Positions 24,381 to 34,383 of a stretch of 51,046 nt of DNA are shown one piece after another. Below the pieces are notes generated by a model that saw only the letters and a program-made list of their open reading frames with translations, searched no databases and was not told where the DNA came from. Within the stretch, counting starts at the first letter, position 1; the number at the start of each line of letters is the position of its first letter. Source of the stretch: Pseudodesulfovibrio pelocollis (lineage in GTDB: Bacteria > Desulfobacterota > Desulfovibrionia > Desulfovibrionales > Desulfovibrionaceae); the NCBI RefSeq assembly GCF_030282845.1, contig NZ_JASTWE010000026.1, positions 1 through 51,046 of the forward strand, written 5' to 3'. The position numbers and the translations under genes were made by a program.

Positions 24381-25433
24381 GTGAGTGATGCATTGAAGTC
24401 CTTCCTGGAAGGACTCGACAGCCTGGCCCAGGATTGCGAATCGCGCAAGGGCCAGGCTTGTTCGTTGAAGGAGCTGGAAGAGCTGCGCATCGAGTTCCTC
24501 GGCCGCAAGGGCAGGCTGGCCCAGTCCATGGGCCAGCTTGGCCGGCTCGATGGCGAGGCCAAGCCCGCAGGTGGCCAGAAGGCCAACGAGGTCAAGCAGC
24601 GCATCACCGCGCTGCTCGATTCGTGGCAGGAGGAACTGGCCCATGCCGAGACCGACCGCGCCCTCTCCATGTTCGACCCCACCATGCCCGGGCGCAGGCC
24701 CTGGGCCGGATCGCTCCATCCCGTGACCCTGGTCATGGGGGAGATATGCGACGTGCTCACCGGCCTCGGCTTCGAGCACGCGGCAGGGCCGGAGGTGGAG
24801 AACGACTGGAACAACTTCGAGGCCCTGAACATCCCGCCCGAGCATCCGGCCCGCGACATGCAGGACACCCTGTACGTGTCCGAGCGCATCGTGCTGCGCA
24901 CCCACACCTCGCCCATGCAGATCCGCAGCATGCTCAAGCGCCAGCCGCCGCTGGCGGTCATCGCGCCCGGCAAGGTCTATCGCCGCGATTCGGACCTGAC
25001 CCACACCCCCATGTTCCATCAGATCGAGGGGCTGCTGGTGGACCGCGACGTGTCCATGGGCGACCTGCGCGGCACCCTGACCGCCTTTGTGCGCCAGCTT
25101 TTCGGGGCCGAGACAGAGGTGCGCTTCAGGCCGAGCTTTTTCCCCTTCACCGAGCCCAGCGCCGAGGTGGACATCTCCTGCGTCCTGTGCGGTGGCAAGG
25201 GGGCCAGGGACGGCGCCGCCTGTCGCGTATGCAAGGGCACGGGCTGGGTCGAGATCCTGGGGTGCGGCATGGTCGATCCCAATGTCTTCAAGTCCGTGGG
25301 CTACGATCCCGAGGTCTACTCCGGGTTCGCCTTTGGTCTGGGCGTCGAGCGGGTGGCCATGCTCAAGTACGGCATCGGCGACCTGCGCATGTTCTTCGAG
25401 AACGACGTCCGCTTCCTCGAACAGTTCGCGTAG
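24381..25433 (+). CDS. pheS: Phenylalanyl-tRNA synthetase alpha subunit
   Basis: 350 residues, normal length. N-terminal coiled coil for tRNA binding, then motif 1 region [28 protein letters not shown] with the class II motif 2, [16 protein letters not shown] and the closing [18 protein letters not shown] (motif 3). A four-Cys knuckle (CVLCGGKG and CRVCKGTGW) occurs as in many bacterial PheS. Begins with GTG two bases after the rplT stop, so it is coupled. Forms an alpha2-beta2 enzyme with PheT. Confidence 0.95.
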   Translation: MSDALKSFLEGLDSLAQDCESRKGQACSLKELEELRIEFLGRKGRLAQSMGQLGRLDGEAKPAGGQKANEVKQRITALLDSWQEELAHAETDRALSMFDPTMPGRRPWAGSLHPVTLVMGEICDVLTGLGFEHAAGPEVENDWNNFEALNIPPEHPARDMQDTLYVSERIVLRTHTSPMQIRSMLKRQPPLAVIAPGKVYRRDSDLTHTPMFHQIEGLLVDRDVSMGDLRGTLTAFVRQLFGAETEVRFRPSFFPFTEPSAEVDISCVLCGGKGARDGAACRVCKGTGWVEILGCGMVDPNVFKSVGYDPEVYSGFAFGLGVERVAMLKYGIGDLRMFFENDVRFLEQFA

Positions 25434-25500
25434 CGCGGTCACGCCCCGGCGGGGCCGGTGCCGCCCGATTGTATAACTTCTCATCGCCAATGGTAGTGCA

Positions 25501-27909
25501 ATGCTTGTCAGCTTAGATTGGTTGCGTGAATTCGTGCCCTTTGAGGGCGAACCCCAGGCCCTGGGCGACCGGCTCACCATGCTCGGCCTCGAACTCGACG
25601 GCATCCACGACCCCTTCGAGGCCGTGCGCGATCTGGTGGTGGGCCATGTGGTCGAGTGCGGGCCGCACCCCGAGGCGGACAAGCTCTCGGTCTGCCGCGT
25701 GGACGTGGGCGACGAGGTGCTCGACATCGTCTGCGGCGCGCCCAATGTGGCCGCCGGGCAGAAGGTGCCCGTGGCCAGGGTGGGCACCACCATGCCCGAC
25801 GGGCTGAAGATCAAGAAGGCCAAGCTGCGTGGCGTCGGGTCATACGGCATGATCTGCTCCGAGCGCGAGCTGGGCTTTTCCGACGATCACCAGGGCATCT
25901 GGGTCCTCGACGATTCCTTTGCGCCCGGCACCCGGTTGGCCGATGCCCTGAACCTGGAGCGCGTGGTCTTTGATTTCGACATCACGCCCAACCGGGCCGA
26001 CTGTCTGTCCATCCTCGGCTTTGCCCGCGAGACGGCCCTGGCCTTTGACCTGCCCCTGACCCTGCCCGCCCTCAATCTCCACGAGGCGGGCGGCAACGCG
26101 GCCGACGAGGTACGCATCGTCATCGACGACCCCGAGCTGTGTCCGCTGTACAACGGGCGCATCGTTCGCGGCGTGACCACGCGCAAGGGGCCGGACTGGA
26201 TGCGCTTTCGCCTCCTGGCTCTGGGCCAGCGGCCCATCAGTAATATCGTGGACTGCACCAACTACATCATGTTCGAGCTGGGCCAGCCACTGCACGCCTT
26301 TGACCTCGACCTGATCGAGGGCGCGACCATCCGGGTGGCCCCGGCCACGGAGGGCATGAGGTTCACCACCCTGGACGGCCATGAGCGCACCCTGACCGCC
26401 GCCGATCTGCTCATCTGGGACGGGGTCAAGCCCGTGGCCCTGGCCGGTGTCATGGGCGGGCTCAACTCCGAGATGCACGACGGCTCAACCAACGTCCTGC
26501 TCGAAGCCGCCATATTCCGGCCCGGCACCATCCGCAAGACCGCGCGCAGGCTTGCCCTGCCGTCGGACGCCTCCTACCGCTTCGAGCGCGGGGTGGACCA
26601 GGTCATGAACCGTTTCTGTCTCGACCGCGCGGCCCAGCTCATGGCCGAGACCTCGGGCGGCACGGTGGTCTCGGGCGTGGCCAGCGCCGAACCGAAACCC
26701 TGGCGCGACCGCACTCACACCTATCGCCACGACCGGTGCATGCGTCTGCTCGGCCTGGACCTGGAGCCGGAGTTCGCCAAGAAGGTCTTCACCCTCGAAG
26801 GGTGCGGCGTGGACGACAGCGATCCCGCCTGCTGGACCGTGTCCTCGCCCTCGCACCGGCTCGACCTGGAGCGCGAGGTGGACCTGTACGAGGAAGTGGG
26901 CCGCGTCTACGGACTGGACCGCATCCCGGCCGTGCTGCCGCGAGTGGCCAAGTCCCTGGACGGCATCGTCTCCGGCGAGACCGAGTACGGCTTCATCGGC
27001 CGGGTCAAGGCCTGGGGCGCGGGGGTGGGCCTCAACGAGGCCATCAACTACAGTTTCGTGGGCGCGGACGATCTCGACCGGCTGGGCCTGCCCGCCGAGG
27101 GGCGCGTGTTCATCGCCAACCCCCTGAGCGAGGACCAGAACGTCATGCGCACGGCCCTGGCGCCCGGCCTGCTCAACACCCTCAAGCACAATCTTTCCAA
27201 GGGCAACAATCACATCCGTGTCTTTGAGGTGGCCAAACGGTTCGTGGCCGATGCCCAGTCCGACACCGAGACGCGTGAGCACTCGGGCCTGGGCATCCTG
27301 CTCTATGGCCCGCGCCACGCGGCCGAGTGGCCCTGGCAGGGCGGCGATGCCGACTACCTGGACCTCAAGGGCCATGTGGAGCATCTGGTGCAGGGCCATC
27401 TCAAGCTTTCGGCTCCCCAGTGCGCTCTGGCCGGTGAGCACCCCTTCCTCAACCCGTGCGTGGAGGTGCGGGTGGACGACCGCTTCGTGGGCGTCATGGG
27501 CCGGGTGCGCGAGGACATGGCTGATTTTTATCACGCCCGCAAGGAGGTCTGGCTGGCCGAACTGGATCTCGACACGCTGCGCGAACTGGCCACGGCCCAC
27601 AGGATCGGTTTTGCGCCGCTGCCCGTGTTCCCGCCCAGCCGCCGCGACGTGACCGTCATCGGCTCGGCGACCCTCAAGGCCCAGGCCATCCGAGAGGTCA
27701 TCATGGGGGTGGGTGTGGACATCCTCGAATCCGTGGAGTTGGTGGCCGAGTTCGTGCCCCAGGGCCAGGAGGCGGGCCGCGAGGAGCGCAATCTTTCTTT
27801 TCGGCTCACCTATCGCCATCCGGCCCGGACCCTCACGGACACCCAGGTGGACAAGGAACACGCCAGGATTCTCGAAGCCCTGGCTTCGACCCTGCCGGTC
27901 CGGTTCTAG
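25501..27909 (+). CDS. pheT: Phenylalanyl-tRNA synthetase beta subunit
   Basis: 802 residues, normal length. N-terminal EMAP-type tRNA-binding domain (VVGHVVECGPHPEADKLSVC), B3/B4 editing domain (DFDITPNRADCLSILGFARE, KPVALAGVMGG), B5 and core domain (SHRLDLEREVDLYEEVGRVYG), and C-terminal ferredoxin-like anticodon-binding domain (FPPSRRDVTVI ... RLTYRHPARTLTDTQVDKEH). The partner of PheS, 67 bp downstream of it. Ends the synthetase/ribosomal cluster; a GC-rich hairpin follows. Confidence 0.96.
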   Translation: MLVSLDWLREFVPFEGEPQALGDRLTMLGLELDGIHDPFEAVRDLVVGHVVECGPHPEADKLSVCRVDVGDEVLDIVCGAPNVAAGQKVPVARVGTTMPDGLKIKKAKLRGVGSYGMICSERELGFSDDHQGIWVLDDSFAPGTRLADALNLERVVFDFDITPNRADCLSILGFARETALAFDLPLTLPALNLHEAGGNAADEVRIVIDDPELCPLYNGRIVRGVTTRKGPDWMRFRLLALGQRPISNIVDCTNYIMFELGQPLHAFDLDLIEGATIRVAPATEGMRFTTLDGHERTLTAADLLIWDGVKPVALAGVMGGLNSEMHDGSTNVLLEAAIFRPGTIRKTARRLALPSDASYRFERGVDQVMNRFCLDRAAQLMAETSGGTVVSGVASAEPKPWRDRTHTYRHDRCMRLLGLDLEPEFAKKVFTLEGCGVDDSDPACWTVSSPSHRLDLEREVDLYEEVGRVYGLDRIPAVLPRVAKSLDGIVSGETEYGFIGRVKAWGAGVGLNEAINYSFVGADDLDRLGLPAEGRVFIANPLSEDQNVMRTALAPGLLNTLKHNLSKGNNHIRVFEVAKRFVADAQSDTETREHSGLGILLYGPRHAAEWPWQGGDADYLDLKGHVEHLVQGHLKLSAPQCALAGEHPFLNPCVEVRVDDRFVGVMGRVREDMADFYHARKEVWLAELDLDTLRELATAHRIGFAPLPVFPPSRRDVTVIGSATLKAQAIREVIMGVGVDILESVELVAEFVPQGQEAGREERNLSFRLTYRHPARTLTDTQVDKEHARILEALASTLPVRF

Positions 27910-27941
27910 ATCGACACGCACCTGTTCCCGGCGCTCTTTCC

Positions 27942-27970
27942 GGCCCCGTCCCGCTTGAGGGGGCGGGGCC
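27942..27970 (+). terminator. GC-rich hairpin after pheT (candidate terminator)
   Basis: GGCCCCGTCCC and GGGGGCGGGGCC pair around GCTTGA. No run of T follows, only GTGTCTGTT, so termination strength is uncertain. Lies 32 bp after the pheT stop. Confidence 0.5.
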
Positions 27971-28041
27971 GTGTCTGTTGCGCCCCGGTCGGGTGACGCA
28001 AAGCTGTTGTAGGGACCGTGCCGATTTGCTAGAAATGCCAA

Positions 28042-28350
28042 ATGGAAGACTTGCAGGAGTTCAAACGGTACAAGATCGGTCAGGCCGCGCGCGAGATCGG
28101 GGTCAAGACCTATGTGCTGCGCTTCTGGGAGGGCGAGTTCGAGGAGATCGAACCCATCCGCACCGAAAGCGGCCAGCGGCTCTACACCGAGGAACACCTG
28201 GAGATCATCCGCGAGATCAAGCGGCTGCTCTACGACGAGAAGCTGACAATCGACGGAGCCAAACGCAAGTTGCGCAGTCGCGAGCAGAGCGGCATCCTGC
28301 GCGAGATTCATGACGAACTCGTGACCATCAGAAATCTCCTGAGGCGCTGA
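28042..28350 (+). CDS. MerR-family transcriptional regulator, short form
   Basis: 102 residues. Winged-helix DNA-binding domain of the MerR type: YKIGQAAREIGVKTYVLRFWE, then RLYTEEHLEIIREIKRLLYDEKLTIDGAKRKL, followed by a short C-terminal helix and no effector domain. Such short MerR proteins commonly sit right after pheT in proteobacteria (in place of, or with, ihfA); the target is unknown. Starts 132 bp after pheT; no cognate cysteine sensor motif is present, so it is unlikely to sense metal. Confidence 0.88.
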   Translation: MEDLQEFKRYKIGQAAREIGVKTYVLRFWEGEFEEIEPIRTESGQRLYTEEHLEIIREIKRLLYDEKLTIDGAKRKLRSREQSGILREIHDELVTIRNLLRR

Positions 28351-28378
28351 CCCGCCTCGTCCGCACGAGGGCCTGACC

Positions 28379-30598
28379 ATGAACAAGCTGGTGAAACTGG
28401 GCGTCATCGGAGCGGGCGTGGCCGTGTTGCTGGGGCTGGTGGCCCTGGCGATCTTCATAGTCACCTTCGACATCAACAGCTACCGAGACACCATCGGCCG
28501 CCTCGTGGTCGAGAAGACGGGCCGGGAGCTGACCATTGACGGCGACATTTCCCTGACGTTTTTTCCCCACCTCGGCGTGGGCATGGAGCGCGTCGCCTTG
28601 AGCGATGCTCCCGGCTTCGGCGACGAGCCCATGGTGGCCGTCGCCAGGGCCCGGCTCGACGTGCGCCTCCTGCCGCTCTTCTCGGGTCGGGTGCGCTTCG
28701 GCCACCTCGAACTCGAAGGGGCCAGCCTGACTCTGCGGCGCGCCCCCTCCGGCCGGACCAACTGGGACGACCTGACCGACCGGGCCACCAAGGCCGAGGC
28801 GAAACCGGCCGTGGGGCCGGAAACCGGGGGGGCGGAGCCCGGCTCCTTTGACCTTGAGATCGACGGCGTGAGCATCACGGGCTCCGAACTGGTCTGGGTG
28901 GACCGCGCCGGGGGCGCGACCGTGTCCCTGCGCAATGTCTCCCTGACCACCGAAACCATTGCCCGGGGTGCGCCCTTTGGCGTGACCATGCGCTGCGATG
29001 TGGGCAGCGAGGCCCCGGCCCTGACCGGCACCGTCGAGTTCGCGGGCACTGTCGCCATTGCCGCTGGTTCGGCAGGGGCGAGCTTCGGGGGAATGGTCCT
29101 GAATGCCGTGATCGAGGGTGAGTCCGTGCCCGGAGGCCGGGCCGACATCGCTGTCCGGGCTGACACCGTGGGCGTGGATATGCGCGCACAGGGCGCGGGC
29201 GACCACGGCAAGGCCGGGCTGGCCGTGCGCGTGGACGGACTGACGGTCGCGGCCTATGGGCTCACGGTCCGGGCGTCCGGCGCCCTGACCGGGCTCGGCT
29301 CGGCCGCCCGGCTCACGGCCTCGGTGGGGCTGGACCGCTTTGATGCGCGCAAGACTCTGGCCGCCCTGGGCGTTGACGTGCCCCGCACGGCGGACCCGCA
29401 AGCCCTGACCCGGGCCGGAGCCACGGCCGCGCTGATCGTTGACGCGGGCGGTTTCGAGGTGCGCGAGTTGGAGGCCGTCATCGACGGCACGACCATCTCC
29501 GGCTCCCTCTCCCGTCGCGAGCGCGAGGGCGCGGCCCGGGACGTGGTGCGTCTGACCATCGACACCCTTGATCTGGACCGCTACCTGCCTCCGCGCAAGG
29601 CTGGCCGCAGTGAGTCGTCCCGGTCAACGGACCAGGGCGGCAGCCGGGATTCGGACCCGATCATCGACGCCGTGCTGCTGCGCGACCTGAGCCTGGACCT
29701 GGAGGCCACGGCCCGGTCCCTGCGCGTGGCCGGAATTTCCATGACCGACGTGCAGGTCTCGGCCGGAGCGCGTCATGGGCTGGTCCGCGTCAGCCCGGTC
29801 AAGGCGGCGCTCTACGGCGGCCATGCGGCCGTGGGTCTGACCATCAACGCGGTGAGCGACCATCCGGCAAGCGATGTGATCATCGGCGTGGACCGGGTGG
29901 ACGTGGGCGGCCTCTCGCGCGACGCCCTTGGTACCGACGAGTATCAGGGGGTGCTGACCCTCAATGCCGCCCTGGCCTGCCAGGGGGCGCGGCGCGAGGC
30001 GATGCTGCGCAGCACGAACGGCCGGTTCACCTTGAACCTCGCCGATGGCGTGTTTCCGGGCGTGGACCTGATGAGCATGGCCCGCACCACGCATGAGCAG
30101 CGAAACCGCGCCGACGGCACCGTGGAGGCGGCCCGGACCGATGCCACCCGCTTCGGCTCCATCACGGCCACGGGCGTTGTCACCAACGGCGTCCTGCGCA
30201 GTCGCGATCTGGAGGTCAAGGCCCCGGGTTTGCGCGCCGATGGAGAGGGGAGCGTTGACCTGCCCTCGGGCCGCATCAACGCCCTGGTCAAGGTCAAGCT
30301 GGCACCCACGGCGCAAGGGCAGGGCGGCAGGTCCTCGGACGATCTCTACGGGGTCATGGTCCCCCTCCGGGTGACGGGCACCTTGGAGCAGCCGCGCTAC
30401 CGGGTCTCCATCGAGGAATACGTCAAGGCCCTGGGCGGCGCGGTGCTCGACACGGCTGGAAGCGTGCTGGATACGGCAGGAACCGTTGTCGAGGGGGTGA
30501 GCGATGTGCTCAAGGGGGTCGGCAAGGCCGTGATGGGCGGTGACGATGCCAAGGAGCCGGAGGGAGAGAAGAAGCGCGGCTTCTTTGGCCTGTTCTGA
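28379..30598 (+). CDS. AsmA family protein
   Basis: 739 residues. Begins with a signal-anchor helix (VIGAGVAVLLGLVALAIFIVTF, about residues 9-30) and then the AsmA N-terminal pattern (INSYRDTIGRLVVEKTGRELTIDGDISLTFFPHLGV...LSDAPGF). The rest is a long beta-rich periplasmic body with an AsmA C-terminal block (LALACQG... FTLNLADGVFPGVDLMSMART). AsmA-type proteins are thought to move phospholipid to, or help assembly in, the outer membrane. Starts 28 bp after the MerR gene and may be cotranscribed. Acts in the envelope, anchored in the inner membrane. Confidence 0.9.
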   Translation: MNKLVKLGVIGAGVAVLLGLVALAIFIVTFDINSYRDTIGRLVVEKTGRELTIDGDISLTFFPHLGVGMERVALSDAPGFGDEPMVAVARARLDVRLLPLFSGRVRFGHLELEGASLTLRRAPSGRTNWDDLTDRATKAEAKPAVGPETGGAEPGSFDLEIDGVSITGSELVWVDRAGGATVSLRNVSLTTETIARGAPFGVTMRCDVGSEAPALTGTVEFAGTVAIAAGSAGASFGGMVLNAVIEGESVPGGRADIAVRADTVGVDMRAQGAGDHGKAGLAVRVDGLTVAAYGLTVRASGALTGLGSAARLTASVGLDRFDARKTLAALGVDVPRTADPQALTRAGATAALIVDAGGFEVRELEAVIDGTTISGSLSRREREGAARDVVRLTIDTLDLDRYLPPRKAGRSESSRSTDQGGSRDSDPIIDAVLLRDLSLDLEATARSLRVAGISMTDVQVSAGARHGLVRVSPVKAALYGGHAAVGLTINAVSDHPASDVIIGVDRVDVGGLSRDALGTDEYQGVLTLNAALACQGARREAMLRSTNGRFTLNLADGVFPGVDLMSMARTTHEQRNRADGTVEAARTDATRFGSITATGVVTNGVLRSRDLEVKAPGLRADGEGSVDLPSGRINALVKVKLAPTAQGQGGRSSDDLYGVMVPLRVTGTLEQPRYRVSIEEYVKALGGAVLDTAGSVLDTAGTVVEGVSDVLKGVGKAVMGGDDAKEPEGEKKRGFFGLF

Positions 30599-30723
30599 TC
30601 CACTCCCTTGAAGCGCAGGCGTCACGGCAACGTCACGGGATTGTCGATTCGCCGGAATGAGCCAGGGACAGGTCCGTGCGAGGATGAACCATCCGCACCA
30701 TCAGAAATATCGAGGAGTCTTCC

Positions 30724-31143
30724 ATGAAAATACTGTACCTGTGCACTGGCAACTCCTGCCGCAGCCAGATGGCCGAGGGATGGACCCGCCACCTGCGCCC
30801 GGACATCGAGAGCTGGTCGGCCGGGGTGGTGCGCCACGGCATGAACCAGGACGCGGTGCGTGTCATGCAGGAGGCCGGGGTGGACATCTCGGCCCAGACC
30901 TCCAAGACCGTGGACGATCTGCCCGAGGTGGAGTTCGATTACGTGGTCACCCTCTGCGGCCATGCGGCCGAGAACTGCCCCTACTTCCCGTCAAAAGCCA
31001 GGCGCGTGCATCGCGGGTTCGACGATCCGCCGAGCCTGGCCGCCAGCCTGGCGACCGAGGAGGAGCGGCTGGCCGTGTATCGCCGGGTGCGCGACGAGAT
31101 TCGGGCCATGGTCGAAGGGCTGCCGGGCAGTCTGGAGGACTGA
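30724..31143 (+). CDS. Thioredoxin-type arsenate reductase / LMW phosphatase family protein
   Basis: 139 residues. The P-loop C-x5-R of low-molecular-weight tyrosine phosphatases is present at residues 7-14 (CTGNSCRS), and two more cysteines at about 79 and 86 ([12 protein letters not shown]) match the redox cascade of ArsC from Gram-positive plasmids and Bacillus. This favours thioredoxin-coupled arsenate reduction over protein phosphatase. No ArsR regulator or arsenite pump lies nearby, so expression is not obviously arsenic-controlled. The conserved FDDPP motif with its Asp follows. GAGG is upstream of the ATG. Confidence 0.85.
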   Translation: MKILYLCTGNSCRSQMAEGWTRHLRPDIESWSAGVVRHGMNQDAVRVMQEAGVDISAQTSKTVDDLPEVEFDYVVTLCGHAAENCPYFPSKARRVHRGFDDPPSLAASLATEEERLAVYRRVRDEIRAMVEGLPGSLED

Positions 31144-31158
31144 GCCGGGCTGACCCTG

Positions 31159-32622
31159 CTATGAGCGGGTCACGGGAATGGCTGACGGCGGGATGGGAAC
31201 CCGCTTGATCTGCTGGGGCTTGCCGGGCTGGGGCTTGTTGGTCTGGAACTTGGGGGACTGGGCCTTGGCCTGCTGGCCAGGCTGGGCTGCCTGGGCACCG
31301 GGCTGGTTCTTCTTTTCGCCGCCCGCCACCAGGGTGTGGAGCTTGTCCATGGCCGAGTCGAGCGGCTCGCGCTCGCCCACCTGCTGGCGCAGGAACCCGT
31401 TGATGGGCGCGACCATGGCGATGGCCTTGTCTACCTCCGCGTTGGCCCCTTTCTGGTAGGCCCCGATGTTGACCATGTCTTCCACGCGCTTGAAGGTGGC
31501 CATGTGGCGCAGCAGCGCCTGTCCGTCGGCCTGGGCCTCGGACGTGACAATGTCATTGCGCAGTCGGCTGATGGATTTGAGCACGTCGATGGCCGGGTAG
31601 TGGCCGAGGTCTGCCAACTCGCGGGTGAGCACGATGTGGCCGTCGAGGATGGAGCGGGTGGAGTCGGCGATGGGCTCGGTGAAGTCGTCGCCGTCCACGA
31701 GCACGGTGTAGATGCCGGTGATGGACCCTGCGGCGCTCTTGCCCGCGCGCTCCAGCAACTGGGGCAGATGGCTGAAGACGCTCGGGGTGTAGCCGCCACG
31801 CGTGGGCGGCTCGCCCGCGGCCAGCCCCACCTCGCGCCCGGCCATGGCGAACCGGGTGACCGAGTCCATCATCAGCAGCACATCCTTGCCCTGGTCTCGG
31901 AAAAATTCCGCCACGGAAGTGGCCGCGTAAGCCGCGCGCATACGGATCAGCGGGCTCTTGTCCGAGGTGGCCACCACCAGCACGCTGCGGGCCATGCCCT
32001 CGGGGCCGAGGTCGCGCTCCATGAATTCCACCACCTCCCTGCCGCGCTCGCCCACCAGGGCGATGACGTTGATGTCCGCCTTGGTATAGCGGGCGATCAT
32101 GCCCAGCGTGGTGGACTTGCCCACGCCGGAACCGGCCATGATGCCCACGCGCTGGCCCTTGCCCAATGTCAGCAGGGCGTTGACCGAGCGGATGCCCACA
32201 TCCAGCGGCTCGTTGATGCGCGGCCGCTCCAGGGGGTTTGGCGGCTCGCGGTGCAGGGGGACAAAGGCTTCGGGCGTGAAAGGTCCTTTTCCGTCCATGG
32301 GTTCGCCGAAACCGTCCACGGCCCGGCCGAGCATGGCTGTGCCAACAGGCATATGGGGCGGGGTGGCCGCGTTCTGGATGAGGCTGCCCGGCCCGATGCC
32401 GCGCATGTCGGAATAGGGCATGAACAGGCAGGCTCCGTCGCGGAAGCCGACCACCTCGGCCGCGATGGGCTTGGCGTTTTCGGGAATGAGATAGCAGACC
32501 GAGCCCAGGGGTGCCCGGATGCCGTGGCCTTCGGCGATGAGGCCCACCACCTTGGTCACCTTGCCAAAAGCCTGGCAGGGGTCGAGCTGCTCCAGCAGGC
32601 TGAGCCTGGACTGTGAAGCCAC
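31159..32622 (-). CDS. fliI: Flagellar export ATPase FliI
   Basis: 487 residues. Cytoplasmic ATPase energising flagellar type III export. Walker A is AGSGVGKST (about 163-171), Walker B VLLMMDSVTRFAMA, with the family motifs ALVGERGREVVEF and GEPPTRGGYTPSVFSHLPQLLERAG. The GTG start at 32622 has GGGGAA upstream and lies 2 bp after the fliH stop. The last about 54 residues are a Lys/Gln/Pro-rich tail not part of the usual 440-residue core. Last gene of the flagellar run; fliJ, usually next, is not here. It converges with the arsenate reductase gene at 16 bp. Confidence 0.95.
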   Translation of the reverse strand: MASQSRLSLLEQLDPCQAFGKVTKVVGLIAEGHGIRAPLGSVCYLIPENAKPIAAEVVGFRDGACLFMPYSDMRGIGPGSLIQNAATPPHMPVGTAMLGRAVDGFGEPMDGKGPFTPEAFVPLHREPPNPLERPRINEPLDVGIRSVNALLTLGKGQRVGIMAGSGVGKSTTLGMIARYTKADINVIALVGERGREVVEFMERDLGPEGMARSVLVVATSDKSPLIRMRAAYAATSVAEFFRDQGKDVLLMMDSVTRFAMAGREVGLAAGEPPTRGGYTPSVFSHLPQLLERAGKSAAGSITGIYTVLVDGDDFTEPIADSTRSILDGHIVLTRELADLGHYPAIDVLKSISRLRNDIVTSEAQADGQALLRHMATFKRVEDMVNIGAYQKGANAEVDKAIAMVAPINGFLRQQVGEREPLDSAMDKLHTLVAGGEKKNQPGAQAAQPGQQAKAQSPKFQTNKPQPGKPQQIKRVPIPPSAIPVTRS

Positions 32623-32624
32623 GG

Positions 32625-33395
32625 CTATTCCCCGCTGCCGCCAGCGGCGGGTTCGTCGCGGGTGACGACCTCGGCGAGCTGGTCCAGGAGGGCTTCGACC
32701 CCCTTCCAGCGCGTGGCCACCGAATTGTCCACCTTGGCGTCGTCCGCCTCCACCACCACGCCGCCCTGGGTCAGGGCAGGGTCGGGCTTGACCGTCCACT
32801 GCTTGAGCGCGGGGTTGCGCGCCTGGATGTCCTTGAGAAAGGCGTCGAGACCGGCCGCGTCCTCCTCGGCGCAGCGGATGACCAGCTGCCGACGGGATTC
32901 GATGCGCTCCAGCGCCTCGCGCATCAGGGATTCGAGGGACGCCTTGCGGCTTTGGGTCATCTCGATGCGCAGGGTCTTTTCCACGGCCAGCCGGATCAGG
33001 GCCGCCACATCGCGCCTGCGGGCCTCGAAGATGTCCGTGCCGTGGGCACCGAGCCGGGCCAGGAGCTTTTCCACCTCCTGGGACATGACCAGGGTGTGCT
33101 GCTCCACGTCGGCCTGGGCCTGGGCCAGCCCCTCCTCGTAGCCCTCGTGGCGGGCCGTGGCCCGCAGGGCCTCGGCTTCCAGCTCGGCCAACATGATGAT
33201 TTCCTTGGCTTTCTCCTGCGCGCGTTGGCGGACCTTGGTCAGGTATTCCTCGTTGGTGGAATCGTCCCAGATGAGCTGGCGCTTGCCTTCCAGCTCCTGA
33301 ATGGTCATCTCGTCCGGCCCGGGCGAGCTCATGCCGATGATGACCTTGCCGGTCAGCGGGCCTCTGGTCGCGCTGTGGGGTCTAGACAAAGACAT
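32625..33395 (-). CDS. fliH: Flagellar assembly protein FliH
   Basis: 256 residues from the ATG at 33395. Long coiled-coil-rich protein (ALRATARHEGYEEGLAQAQAD, DIFEARRRDVAALIRLAVEKTL) with the C-terminal FliI-binding region; it regulates the export ATPase and connects it to the C ring. A GTG nine bases upstream (33404) is possible but the ATG has GAGG at good spacing. Overlaps the 3' end of fliG by 14 bp. Identification rests on position and coiled-coil pattern as well as sequence. Confidence 0.9.
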   Translation of the reverse strand: MSLSRPHSATRGPLTGKVIIGMSSPGPDEMTIQELEGKRQLIWDDSTNEEYLTKVRQRAQEKAKEIIMLAELEAEALRATARHEGYEEGLAQAQADVEQHTLVMSQEVEKLLARLGAHGTDIFEARRRDVAALIRLAVEKTLRIEMTQSRKASLESLMREALERIESRRQLVIRCAEEDAAGLDAFLKDIQARNPALKQWTVKPDPALTQGGVVVEADDAKVDNSVATRWKGVEALLDQLAEVVTRDEPAAGGSGE

Positions 33396-34380
33396 CGCTT
33401 CCACCTCTGTTGATGGCTATCTTGCCCTCGTCCTCCAGGCGGCGAACGGTCTTGACGATGTTCTGCTGGGACGCCTCGACCTCGGAGAGCTTCTTGGGCG
33501 GCATGATTTCCAGGTCTTCCTTGATCATGGTGCTGGCGCGCTCGGAGAGGTTCTTGAAGAACTTGTCCTTGAGTTCGTCGCTCGCGCCCTTGAGGGCGAT
33601 GGTCAGGTCCTCGTTGGAGACCTCCTTGAGCAGTTCGCGGATGGCGATGTCGTCGATGCTCTTGATGTCCTCGAACACGAACATGAGGTTCCTGATGTCC
33701 TCGGCCATCTGGGTGGACTCCTCCTCGATCTCGGAGAGGACCTCTTCCTCGGTGTTGCGGTCCACCGCGTTGAGGATCTCGGCCACGGCCGAGACGCCGC
33801 CGACCTTCTTGCCTTCCTTGCCGCCCATGGCGATGAGCTGGCTTTGCAGTACCTTGTCCACTTCCATGAGCATCTCCTCGGCCACGGCTTCGAGTTTGGC
33901 CAGGCGCATGAGCACCTCGGCGCGAACGCCGGAGGGCAGGTTCTGGATGAGTTCGGCGGCCTGATCGGGGTGCAGGTGGCCCAGGATGAGCGCCAGGGTC
34001 TGGGGATGCTCGTTTCTGAGAATCTGCGCCAGGATGCGCGGGCTGACGTTTTCCAGCTCCTGGAAGGGCGTGGGGCCGGTATCCAGGTCCAGGGAGTCCA
34101 TGATGTACTTGGCTGTCTCGCTGTCCAGGGATTTGGTCAGCAGCCGCTTGACCGTCTCCGCGCCGCCCATGAGCAGTTCCGCGCCGTAGGCCAGGGCCTC
34201 GTTGTACTCCTTGAGCACCTGGAGCACCTGTTCGCGCGGGACGGAGTCGGTATCGAGCATGGCCTTGGACACGGCCGCGATCTCGTTGCGCTCCATCCGC
34301 TTGAACACGTCGCCGGTGAACTTCTCGCCCAGGGCGAGCAGCACGATGGCTGTTTTTTGCGGTCCGGTGAAGTTGGACAT
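33382..34380 (-). CDS. fliG: Flagellar motor switch protein FliG
   Basis: 332 residues, full length. N-terminal FliF-binding domain, middle domain with the EHPQ motif (residues 124-127, LRNEHPQTLALIL), and a charged C-terminal torque domain (DDIAIRELLKEVSNEDLTIALKGA...FFKNLSERA). FliG carries the charged residues that interact with stator MotA. Starts 3 bp after fliF. Cytoplasmic rotor component. Confidence 0.96.
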   Translation of the reverse strand: MSNFTGPQKTAIVLLALGEKFTGDVFKRMERNEIAAVSKAMLDTDSVPREQVLQVLKEYNEALAYGAELLMGGAETVKRLLTKSLDSETAKYIMDSLDLDTGPTPFQELENVSPRILAQILRNEHPQTLALILGHLHPDQAAELIQNLPSGVRAEVLMRLAKLEAVAEEMLMEVDKVLQSQLIAMGGKEGKKVGGVSAVAEILNAVDRNTEEEVLSEIEEESTQMAEDIRNLMFVFEDIKSIDDIAIRELLKEVSNEDLTIALKGASDELKDKFFKNLSERASTMIKEDLEIMPPKKLSEVEASQQNIVKTVRRLEDEGKIAINRGGSDVFV

Positions 34381-34383
34381 TCC

